This document shows positions 1-5,171 of a stretch of 5,171 nt of DNA, piece by piece. The stretch comes from Oribacterium sp. UBA6992 (GTDB lineage: Bacteria; Bacillota; Clostridia; Lachnospirales; Lachnospiraceae): positions 1 through 5,171 of the forward strand of contig DJXY01000052.1 in the NCBI GenBank assembly GCA_002449915.1. Direction: 5' to 3'. Below the pieces are notes generated by a model. That model worked only from the letters and a program-made list of their open reading frames with translations, was not told the DNA's origin and made no database searches. How positions within the stretch are numbered: position 1 is the first letter of the stretch; every line of letters begins with the position of its first letter. A program made the translations under genes and the position numbers.

Positions 1-515
1 CGGAGCTGCTGATCCTGGATGAGCCCACCAGCGGTCTGGACCCTGGCACACGTTATGAGGTCCGGCAGATTCTCTCGGAGCTCTGCAGTGAGGAGGAGAA
101 GACGATTTTGATCTCCTCCCATATCCTTACAGAGATCTCGGAAATATGCACGGATATTGGTATCATAAATCATGGACAAATGGTGATGGAGGGAAAGCTT
201 ACAGAAGTACTGAAAAAGGTCAATTCTTCTAATCCTGTTATTATTTCTGTCGAGGGTGGAATTGCACCGGCGATGCAGATCCTGAAGCAGGATCCTAAGG
301 TACGTTCGATATCTATCCGTAATCATGAGCTTCTGATTAGCTATGATGGAAATCCGGAGGAGGAGGCAGGATTGCTTGAGGACCTGGTGATGGAGGGCAT
401 TCCCGTAAGGGGCTTCCATCGGGAAAAGGGAAATCTTGAGGCACTGTTTCTGCAGCTTACCGGTGCGATGGAGGAGAGGAGAGTTGCGAGCTATGAGGCT
501 GAATCCGGTTTATAA
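1..515 (+). CDS. ABC transporter ATP-binding protein, C-terminal part (5' end outside window)
   Basis: This is the ATPase subunit of an ABC exporter; it hydrolyses ATP on the cytoplasmic face to drive the permease encoded next. The reading frame is open from base 3 and ends at TAA 513-515, giving 170 visible residues. Walker A and the signature motif lie upstream of the window. Visible are Walker B (LLILDEP, residues 2-8 of the fragment) with its catalytic Glu, the D-loop (SGLDP, 10-14) and the switch histidine (ISSH, His40). The segment INHGQMVMEGKL follows, as in ABC-2 type ATPases. The last ~95 residues form the extra C-terminal domain common in drug, bacteriocin or polysaccharide exporter ATPases of the CcmA/NatA type. 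An internal TTG at 108 is not a credible start, because conserved ATPase motifs lie upstream in frame. The last 23 bases overlap the permease gene, so the two are coupled. The substrate cannot be told from sequence. Confidence 0.93.
   Translation, partial: ELLILDEPTSGLDPGTRYEVRQILSELCSEEEKTILISSHILTEISEICTDIGIINHGQMVMEGKLTEVLKKVNSSNPVIISVEGGIAPAMQILKQDPKVRSISIRNHELLISYDGNPEEEAGLLEDLVMEGIPVRGFHREKGNLEALFLQLTGAMEERRVASYEAESGL
470..483 (+). promoter_or_regulatory. Ribosome binding site region of the permease gene
   Basis: The purine-rich tract GGAGGAGAGGAGAG lies inside the end of the ATPase gene and holds two overlapping Shine-Dalgarno matches. The downstream one (AGGAG, 477-481) is 11 bases from ATG 493; the upstream one (GGAGG, 470-474) is 9 bases from in-frame TTG 484. 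This leaves the exact start slightly open, but ATG 493 gives the more typical N-terminus. Confidence 0.6.
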
Positions 516-1218
516 AAAGGAAGCGCTGATTTCTGCACGAAGCTATACATTGCCGTTCTCGATCACGGCAGTCAATGCTGCGCTTACATTGCTGGTATTG
601 ATCAGCCTCTATGCAATTTCCAGCAATGCGGAGGATACAGGGGAGATCGCGTATACCAGCTTTCTGAGAGTCTACTACCTCATTGCCGGGATCGAATTTC
701 TAATGATTCTTCTGCTCTCACCTGCTCTTACGGCATCTTCCGTCACCAGTGAACGGGAACGAAAGACGCTTGGTATTTTACTGACCACACAGCTTACGCC
801 CGCCGATATCATCCTCGGGAAGCTGATGAGTGCTATGAGCACGATGGCAGTGATTATTTTGAGCTCGGCTCCGGTGCTTGCGACCGTCTTTATCTATGGT
901 GGTGTTACCGTATGGCAGATTCTGCTTCTGCTGCTGATTTATTTTGTCACAGCGATTTATACGGCGTCCATCGGCATTCTGTCATCTACACTCGCAAGAA
1001 GCTCTGCCATTGCAACCGCCGCAGCCTACGCAGCGATCTTTTTAAGCTTTGGTCTGATGGGAGCACTGCTCTATTTCAGAGATAGCATGGGGCTGGGAAC
1101 CGGGCAGCTGATCAGCAGCATGCTGATTACAATGGTGCTTTTTTCCGTGATTATGATTATGCTGAGTGAGCGTGGGATCCATATGGAGAGACATAGCAGA
1201 AGGAAGAGAAAGCAATGA
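493..1218 (+). CDS. ABC-2 type transporter permease
   Basis: This is the membrane subunit of the ABC exporter, 241 residues, partner of the ATPase just upstream. Six hydrophobic segments are visible, at about residues 22-43, 58-81, 116-136, 139-166, 172-195 and 206-225, the usual number for an ABC-2 permease half. Between segments 2 and 3 is the family's cytoplasmic motif: SERERKTLGILLTTQLTP (86-103) followed by GKL (109-111), which contacts the ATPase. The N-terminus MRLNPVYKKE is typical of these permeases, and the tail is strongly basic (RHSRRKRKQ), consistent with a cytoplasmic end. I chose ATG 493, behind a purine-rich GGAGGAGAGGAGAG tract at 470-483. In-frame TTG 484 and GTG 463 are alternatives, and the frame is open back to an ATG at 436. 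The gene overlaps the ATPase by 23 bases and the next gene by 4. The cargo is unknown. Confidence 0.9.
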   Translation: MRLNPVYKKEALISARSYTLPFSITAVNAALTLLVLISLYAISSNAEDTGEIAYTSFLRVYYLIAGIEFLMILLLSPALTASSVTSERERKTLGILLTTQLTPADIILGKLMSAMSTMAVIILSSAPVLATVFIYGGVTVWQILLLLLIYFVTAIYTASIGILSSTLARSSAIATAAAYAAIFLSFGLMGALLYFRDSMGLGTGQLISSMLITMVLFSVIMIMLSERGIHMERHSRRKRKQ

Positions 1219-1688
1219 AACAGTGGAAAAGCATAGTATGCCTTTTACTGACGGTATGCTGGATGGGATTCATTTTTACCATGTCCGCACAGCCTGCGGC
1301 AAAGTCCACGGAAACGTCGCTGCATGTTGGTATGATGGTGGGCGAAATCCTTGTTCCGGACTTTGAAAAGAAACCATTACCTGAGCAGCTTGCATTTGCG
1401 AGAATGATTGATCATCCGGTTCGGAAGTGCGCGCACGCGTCGGAGTATGCTGTTCTTGGCATCCTGACGGGACTCTCTGCGGGCAGCATTGGCATCCGGA
1501 AGCAAAGATGGATTAAGGCATTTCTTGCAGCCTCTGTATATGCAATGACGGATGAATTTCATCAGCTCTTTGTACCCGGGAGATCAGGACAGATCAGTGA
1601 TGTGCTGCTGGATAGTGCAGGAGCATTGCTGGGTATAATTGTACTTTATGGCATTACCCGGCTTAATAACCTGAGAAATCAGGGCTGA
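1215..1688 (+). CDS. VanZ-like family membrane protein
   Basis: This is a 157-residue integral membrane protein of the VanZ-like family. The namesake VanZ gives low-level teicoplanin resistance in enterococci by an unclear route; most clostridial members are uncharacterised, so resistance should not be assumed. Four hydrophobic segments are visible at about residues 6-23, 76-92, 101-118 and 127-149. Family motifs are FIFTMSAQP (19-27) after the first segment, RKCAHASEY (70-78), and the core TDEFHQLFVPGRSGQISD (112-129) followed by LLDSAGALLG (131-140). The conserved charged residues (Arg70, Lys71, His74, Glu77, Asp113, Glu114, His116, Arg123, Asp129, Asp133) are all present, so the protein looks intact. 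The start ATG 1215 overlaps the permease stop as ATGA, with a GGAAGAG ribosome site at 1202-1208. It is therefore probably translated together with the ABC exporter, suggesting a shared cell-envelope role; that link is inference. Confidence 0.92.
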   Translation: MKQWKSIVCLLLTVCWMGFIFTMSAQPAAKSTETSLHVGMMVGEILVPDFEKKPLPEQLAFARMIDHPVRKCAHASEYAVLGILTGLSAGSIGIRKQRWIKAFLAASVYAMTDEFHQLFVPGRSGQISDVLLDSAGALLGIIVLYGITRLNNLRNQG

Positions 1689-1691
1689 GTG

Positions 1692-1720
1692 TTGAAATTC
1701 CAATCTGATTATGATTAAAT
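1692..1720 (+). promoter_or_regulatory. Candidate sigma-A promoter upstream of udk
   Basis: The 92-base gap between the VanZ-like gene and udk is clearly more AT-rich than the flanking genes. TTGAAA at 1692-1697 (5/6 match to the -35 box) is separated by 17 bases from TTAAAT at 1715-1720 (4/6 match to the -10 box), preceded by TG at 1712-1713 in the extended -10 position. It would start transcription near 1727, leaving a leader of about 54 bases. GATAAT at 1739-1744 is a better -10 match but has no good -35 partner. This is a motif call by eye only. Confidence 0.35.
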
Positions 1721-1768
1721 GTTTCTGAAAATGCATAAGATAATAAATCAAGAAAGTAATTTTGCGCT

Positions 1769-1773
1769 GGAGG
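1769..1773 (+). promoter_or_regulatory. Ribosome binding site of udk
   Basis: GGAGG lies 7 bases before ATG 1781. This is a near-ideal Shine-Dalgarno and fixes the start, in preference to the in-frame ATG at 1796. Confidence 0.85.
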
Positions 1774-1780
1774 TTTAACA

Positions 1781-2398
1781 ATGGCTGAGTGCATCATGAT
1801 CGGCATTGCCGGAGGGTCAGGTTCGGGGAAGTCTACCTTTACCAACCGCCTCAAAAAGGAGTTTGGCGATCAAGTAACCGTCATTTACCATGATAACTAT
1901 TACAAGTCTAATGACGGAGTGCCTTTTGAGATCCGCATGAAGGAAAACTATGATCATCCGGATGCGTTTGAAACAGATCTTCTGATCCGGCATTTAAAGG
2001 CGCTGCGGCGCGGAGAGACCATTCAGTGCCCGGTATATGATTATGCACAGCATAACCGTACAGACCGGACGATTGAGCTTAAGCCCTCCCGCATCATTAT
2101 TGTGGAGGGGATCCTGGTTCTGGAAAATCCGGAGCTTCGGTCCCTGTTTGATATCAAGATTTATGTGGAGGCCGATGCCGACGAGCGCATTATCCGACGG
2201 ATTATCCGGGATGTAAAAGAGCGCGGCAGACATGTGGAGGATATCTCGGAGCAGTATCTTACAACGGTAAAGCCAATGCATTATCTTTATGTGGAGCCGA
2301 CAAAGGCTATGGCGGATATCGTCATCAACAGCGGTATGAATGACGTTGCCTTTGACCTTATGAAAACCAAGATTCAGAGTCTCCTGAATCAGCAGTAA
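1781..2398 (+). CDS. udk: Uridine kinase (uridine/cytidine monophosphokinase)
   Basis: Cytoplasmic pyrimidine-salvage enzyme that phosphorylates uridine and cytidine to UMP and CMP with ATP or GTP. At 205 residues it is the normal length for bacterial Udk. The P-loop GGSGSGKST (11-19) is perfect. Other family hallmarks are HDNYYK (37-42, with the Asp expected to be catalytic), NYDHPDAFETDLL (56-68), PVYDYAQHNRT (84-94, nucleoside binding), the strand IIIVEGILVL (105-114) and the Arg-rich lid around RRIIRDVKERGR (139-150). Nothing is missing. Phosphoribulokinase shares the fold, but these motifs and the length favour Udk. The gene follows an AT-rich gap with a candidate promoter and a strong ribosome site, and lies 55 bases before thrC with no terminator seen between them, so the two may share a transcript although their pathways are unrelated. 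Confidence 0.96.
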   Translation: MAECIMIGIAGGSGSGKSTFTNRLKKEFGDQVTVIYHDNYYKSNDGVPFEIRMKENYDHPDAFETDLLIRHLKALRRGETIQCPVYDYAQHNRTDRTIELKPSRIIIVEGILVLENPELRSLFDIKIYVEADADERIIRRIIRDVKERGRHVEDISEQYLTTVKPMHYLYVEPTKAMADIVINSGMNDVAFDLMKTKIQSLLNQQ

Positions 2399-2412
2399 AT
2401 CTGATCTCTGAA
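2371..2412 (+). repeat. Inverted repeats at the 3' end of udk (possible alternative hairpins)
   Basis: GATTCAG (2371-2377) and CTGAATC (2384-2390) form a perfect 7-base inverted repeat with a 6-base loop inside the last codons of udk. TTCAGAG (2373-2379), which shares the left arm, is also perfectly complementary to CTCTGAA (2406-2412) after the stop codon. ATCAG (2388-2392) and CTGAT (2401-2405) could pair inside that larger structure. The two main hairpins are mutually exclusive. No T-run follows, so this is not a standard terminator. Whether it forms in RNA is unknown. Confidence 0.4.
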
Positions 2413-2442
2413 GTACAGTTTATGTGCGGCAGAGCCCGGAAT

Positions 2443-2447
2443 GGAGG
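2443..2447 (+). promoter_or_regulatory. Ribosome binding site that sets the thrC start
   Basis: GGAGG is 6 bases before ATG 2454. An in-frame GTG at 2424 would add ten residues (MRQSPEWRTA), but it has no ribosome site and would place this Shine-Dalgarno inside the gene. Threonine synthases also typically begin with a sequence like MLYNSTRG, so 2454 is preferred. Confidence 0.85.
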
Positions 2448-2453
2448 ACAGCT

Positions 2454-3932
2454 ATGCTTTATAATTCAACTCGCGGCGGGGAAACCGGACGGACGGCTTC
2501 CCAGGCAATACTGGAGGGGCTTTCCCGGGACGGCGGACTTTTTATGCCGGAGGAGCTTCCAAAGCTTGACAAGGGTCTCAGAGAGCTCTCCGGACTTTCC
2601 TATCAGGAGCTTGCCTATGAGGTCATGAAGGAGTTCCTCACGGATTTTACGGAGGAGGAGCTGAGACACTGTATTAATTCTGCGTACGATAGCAAATTTG
2701 ATACGCCCGCCATTGCACCGCTCGTAAAAAAGGACAATGCATATTTCCTTGAGCTCTTTCATGGTAAAACCATAGCGTTTAAAGATATGGCACTCTCAAT
2801 TCTGCCATATCTTATGGTTACCAGCGCGAGAAAAAATCACGTGGAGGATAAGATTGTTATCCTGACAGCAACATCCGGTGATACCGGTAAGGCGGCAATG
2901 GCAGGCTTTCAGGATGTTCCGGGGACAGAAATCATTGTATTCTATCCTAAAGACGGAGTATCCCGCTTCCAGGAGCTGCAGATGCGTACCCAGCAGGGAG
3001 ACAATACACATGTTGCGGCGATCATCGGAAACTTTGATGATGCGCAGACCGGCGTAAAGCAGATTTTCGGGGATCAGAATTTTGCAAAAGAGCTTAAGGA
3101 GCATGGCTGCGTCCTCTCCTCTGCCAACTCGATCAATATTGGACGTCTGGTGCCGCAGGTGGTGTACTATGTGTATGCGTACTGCCAGATGTTGGCGCAG
3201 GGAGAAATTACAGAGGGTGAGGAGATCAATGTCTGCGTGCCAACCGGAAATTTCGGTAATATCCTTGCGGCATATTTTGCAAAGCATATGGGTGTGCCGA
3301 TTGCGAGACTCCTCTGTGCTTCTAATGAGAACCGTGTGCTGACGGACTTTTTCGGTTCCGGTACCTATGACAAAAACCGTGAGTTTATCCTGACGAGTTC
3401 TCCATCCATGGATATCCTGGTATCCTCCAATCTGGAGCGTCTGATTTATCTCTCAACAGGACGTAACGCGGAGGAGTGCAGAGATCTCATGCAGTCGTTA
3501 TATACGACCGGCAAATATCAGATCACCGATGCGATGAAACAGTTTATTGCGGACTTCTATGGCGGCTCTGCAACAGAGGAGCAGGTATTTGCCACGATTC
3601 GGACCCTGAAGGATCGTACGGGATATGTGATTGATCCGCATACAGCAGTGGCTAAAACGGTATATGACCGCTACCTTGCGGAGACCGGAGATGCACGGAA
3701 AACCGTTATTGCATCAACGGCAAGTCCGTTTAAATTTGCACCGGCAGTCATGGAGGCACTTGGACAGAAAGACGAGAAGTCTGACGTCTTTATGGTCATT
3801 GATGATCTGAGTCGGATTTCCGGTGTTTCTGAACCAAAAGCAATTCAGGATGTCCGGACTGCAGATATTCGGCATAATACCGTATGTGAGATTCCGAAAA
3901 TGGAAAATACGATCCGGGACTTTCTATTCTAA
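2454..3932 (+). CDS. thrC: Threonine synthase
   Basis: Cytoplasmic PLP enzyme for the last step of threonine synthesis: O-phospho-L-homoserine plus water gives L-threonine plus phosphate. From ATG 2454 it has 492 residues, matching the longer E. coli/yeast-type class rather than the ~350-residue type. The N-terminal domain is recognisable by YNSTRGG (3-9) and LSRDGGLFMPEELP (23-36). The PLP-binding lysine is Lys110 in GKTIAFKDMAL (104-114). TATSGDTGKAA (138-148) and PTGNFGN (263-269) bind cofactor phosphate and substrate. SANSINIGRLVPQ (223-235) and SNENRVLTDFF (290-300) are further family signatures. All key residues seen are intact. No homoserine dehydrogenase or homoserine kinase gene lies in the window, so thrC stands apart from the rest of its pathway here. 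It follows udk closely and is separated from the glutamine synthetase gene by a 79-base AT-rich leader. No terminator-like hairpin with a T-run is visible after the stop. Confidence 0.96.
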   Translation: MLYNSTRGGETGRTASQAILEGLSRDGGLFMPEELPKLDKGLRELSGLSYQELAYEVMKEFLTDFTEEELRHCINSAYDSKFDTPAIAPLVKKDNAYFLELFHGKTIAFKDMALSILPYLMVTSARKNHVEDKIVILTATSGDTGKAAMAGFQDVPGTEIIVFYPKDGVSRFQELQMRTQQGDNTHVAAIIGNFDDAQTGVKQIFGDQNFAKELKEHGCVLSSANSINIGRLVPQVVYYVYAYCQMLAQGEITEGEEINVCVPTGNFGNILAAYFAKHMGVPIARLLCASNENRVLTDFFGSGTYDKNREFILTSSPSMDILVSSNLERLIYLSTGRNAEECRDLMQSLYTTGKYQITDAMKQFIADFYGGSATEEQVFATIRTLKDRTGYVIDPHTAVAKTVYDRYLAETGDARKTVIASTASPFKFAPAVMEALGQKDEKSDVFMVIDDLSRISGVSEPKAIQDVRTADIRHNTVCEIPKMENTIRDFLF

Positions 3933-3962
3933 GCTTTTTATTAATAAGAGATATATTGATCC

Positions 3963-3995
3963 ATGAACCATTTCACTTTTACTTGGGGAGTATAG
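3963..3995 (+). other. 10-codon mini-ORF in the glutamine synthetase leader (doubtful)
   Basis: ATG 3963 opens a short frame reading MNHFTFTWGV, ending at TAG 3993-3995, 16 bases before the glutamine synthetase start. Its only upstream ribosome-site-like sequence is AAGAG at 3946-3950, 12 bases away, which is weak. Its start and that of the real gene sit in the same octamer, ATCCATGA (3959-3966 and 4008-4015). It could be a leader peptide, but chance is the more likely explanation. Confidence 0.15.
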
Positions 3996-4022
3996 TAAAG
4001 GAGAGTAATCCATGAGTGAAAT
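3970..4022 (+). promoter_or_regulatory. Inverted repeats covering the ribosome site and start of the glutamine synthetase gene
   Basis: ATTTCACT (3970-3977) is perfectly complementary to AGTGAAAT (4015-4022), directly after the start codon. Nested inside, CTTTTACT (3976-3983) can pair with AGTAAAGG (3994-4001), using one G-U pair and a 10-base loop (3984-3993). The inner stem covers most of the Shine-Dalgarno AAAGGAG (3997-4003), and the outer one closes around ATG 4012. Trimmed by two bases, the two helices can stack in one structure. Such a fold would hinder ribosome access. It is seen only as sequence complementarity; no energy was computed. Confidence 0.4.
3997..4003 (+). promoter_or_regulatory. 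Ribosome binding site of the glutamine synthetase gene
   Basis: AAAGGAG is 8 bases before ATG 4012, a strong match at good spacing that fixes the start. A second Shine-Dalgarno-like sequence, GGGGAG at 3985-3990, is too far from the start codon (21 bases) to serve it directly. It lies in the loop of the possible hairpin that masks the real site. Confidence 0.85.
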
Positions 4023-5171
4023 TCTTAATATCACGGAGCTGTTTGGGGAAGACGTGTTCAGCGATAAGGTTATGCGGGAGCGTCTGCCTAAGACGGTTTA
4101 CAAGAAGCTTCGTAAAACCATCAGCGAGGGCTATGAGCTGGATCCGACCATTGCCGACTCGGTTGCACAGGCCATGAAGGAGTGGGCAATTGAGCGTGGT
4201 GCCACACATTACACACACTGGTTCCAGCCGCTGACCGGTATCACAGCAGAGAAGCACGATTCCTTTATTTCCGCACAGGACGCGGAGGGAAAGGTCATGA
4301 TGGAGTTTTCCGGCAAGGAGCTTGTCAGAAGTGAGACCGATGCCTCTTCTTTCCCGTCTGGCGGACTGCGGGCGACCTTTGAGGCAAGAGGATACACTGT
4401 ATGGGACTGCACAAGTCCTGCTTTCCTACGGAGAGAGGGGGATGCCGTGACCTTATGCATCCCGACGGCATTCTGCTCATACACAGGTGAAGCACTGGAT
4501 AAAAAGACACCTTTACTTCGCTCTATGCAGGCAATCAATGAACAGGCACTCAGAATCCTGCATCTTTTTGGCAATACCACGACAAAGTGGGTACGTCCAT
4601 TTGTTGGAGCAGAGCAGGAGTATTTCTTAATTGACCGGGAGAAATATCTCAAGCGGAAGGATCTGATTTATACCGGCAGAACTCTCTTTGGCGTTATGCC
4701 TGCCAAGGGACAGGAGCTGGATGACCATTATTTCGGAGCCATCCGGCACAGGATCCAGGACTTCATGCGCGACGTAGACATTCAGCTCTGGAGACTGGGG
4801 GTTACAGCCAAGACAGAGCATAATGAGGTGGCACCTGCGCAGCATGAGCTTGCGCCTGTATATGATGAGGCAAATCTGGCGGTTGACCACAATCAGCTCG
4901 TCATGGAGATCATGAAAAAGACAGCGCCGCGGCATGGTCTTGAATGTCTCCTGCACGAGAAGCCATTTGAGGGAATCAATGGCTCTGGTAAGCATAACAA
5001 CTGGTCACTGACGACAGATGATGGCATCAACCTCACCAATCCGGGGGATACGCCACATGAAAATGTTCAGTTTCTTCTTGTACTTGCCTGCATCCTGGCA
5101 GCGGTGGACAAGCACGCGGACCTGCTTCGTTTAAGTGCGGCAGATGTTGGAAATGAACATCGTCTTGGCGC
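4012..5171 (+). CDS. glnN: Glutamine synthetase type III, N-terminal part (3' end outside window)
   Basis: ATP-dependent enzyme of ammonia assimilation: glutamate plus ammonia plus ATP gives glutamine. The frame is open from ATG 4012 to the window end, giving 386 residues of a family usually about 700 long. Class III is shown by the long N-terminal region ([20 protein letters not shown], 66-85; [19 protein letters not shown], 114-132) before the catalytic core, which GSI and GSII lack. Metal and substrate motifs are [10 protein letters not shown] (199-208; Glu201 and Glu203), [17 protein letters not shown] (226-242), [20 protein letters not shown] (269-288; Glu272 and Glu279 match GSI Glu212 and Glu220) and [12 protein letters not shown] (321-332; His328 matches GSI His269). 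These alignments are by eye. Known members form double-hexamer dodecamers and occur in Bacteroidetes, some Firmicutes and cyanobacteria. The symbol glnN is used for this class; glnA is also seen in annotations. The leader may regulate translation. No GlnR or PII gene is visible. Confidence 0.95.
   Translation, partial: MSEILNITELFGEDVFSDKVMRERLPKTVYKKLRKTISEGYELDPTIADSVAQAMKEWAIERGATHYTHWFQPLTGITAEKHDSFISAQDAEGKVMMEFSGKELVRSETDASSFPSGGLRATFEARGYTVWDCTSPAFLRREGDAVTLCIPTAFCSYTGEALDKKTPLLRSMQAINEQALRILHLFGNTTTKWVRPFVGAEQEYFLIDREKYLKRKDLIYTGRTLFGVMPAKGQELDDHYFGAIRHRIQDFMRDVDIQLWRLGVTAKTEHNEVAPAQHELAPVYDEANLAVDHNQLVMEIMKKTAPRHGLECLLHEKPFEGINGSGKHNNWSLTTDDGINLTNPGDTPHENVQFLLVLACILAAVDKHADLLRLSAADVGNEHRLG

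Noticed and set aside
1670..1683. Small hairpin CCTGA-GAAA-TCAGG at the end of the VanZ-like gene
   Set aside because: The stem is only 5 pairs, though with a GNRA loop, and no T-run follows, so it cannot be called an intrinsic terminator.
1706..1717. Tandem TGATTA TGATTA in the udk leader
   Set aside because: Two six-base AT-rich copies overlapping the candidate promoter are easily explained by chance.
2422..2628. 68-codon plus-strand frame at the start of thrC
   Set aside because: It overlaps the N-terminal domain of threonine synthase in another frame, has no ribosome site at 2422 and carries no recognisable motif.
2796..3287. 163-codon open frame on the minus strand
   Set aside because: It lies entirely inside thrC, which has clear family motifs throughout. 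The minus-strand protein is Cys/His/Leu-rich with no recognisable domain and no convincing ribosome site.
3938..3947. Palindrome TTATTAATAA just after the thrC stop
   Set aside because: It is an all-AT 10-base palindrome in an AT-rich gap, too weak to be a terminator and without a recognised operator pattern.
3952..3957. TATATT as a -10 box for the GSIII gene
   Set aside because: No acceptable -35 box lies 16-18 bases upstream. TTGATC (3956-3961) with TTTACT (3978-3983) is also a weak pair, so no promoter is called.
4209..4652. 147-codon open frame on the minus strand, with others at 4325-4510, 3979-4257 and 4627-4995
   Set aside because: All are antisense to the GSIII gene, whose motifs cover this region. 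They show no domain or credible start signal.

Overview
The window is a compact, gene-dense, all-plus-strand stretch of bacterial chromosome, most likely from an anaerobic Firmicute of the Lachnospiraceae/Clostridia type. This placement is inferred from the strong GGAGG-type ribosome sites, the moderate GC content with AT-rich intergenic gaps, the clostridial-style ABC-2 exporter and VanZ-like protein, the long threonine synthase and, above all, a class III glutamine synthetase. No RNA gene, insertion sequence, CRISPR array or phage gene is visible.

Layout. Positions 1-515 hold the C-terminal part of an ABC transporter ATPase whose start lies upstream of the window. It overlaps its permease (493-1218), which overlaps a VanZ-like membrane protein (1215-1688) by ATGA. 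These three form one translationally coupled membrane operon. An AT-rich gap (1689-1780) with a plausible promoter leads to uridine kinase, udk (1781-2398), followed 55 bases later by threonine synthase, thrC (2454-3932). A 79-base AT-rich leader (3933-4011) then precedes a class III glutamine synthetase (4012 to the window end), cut off after 386 residues, about half the usual length.

Functionally this is a membrane export module followed by central metabolism: pyrimidine salvage (udk), the last step of threonine synthesis (thrC) and ammonia assimilation (GSIII). There is no clear pathway link between the two halves, and I see no convincing new defence or mobile system. The most interesting non-coding signal is in the leader of the glutamine synthetase gene. 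An inverted repeat there can pair with the Shine-Dalgarno sequence, a second inverted repeat straddles the start codon, and a 10-codon mini-ORF begins with the same ATCCATGA octamer as the real gene. Translational control is possible but unproven.
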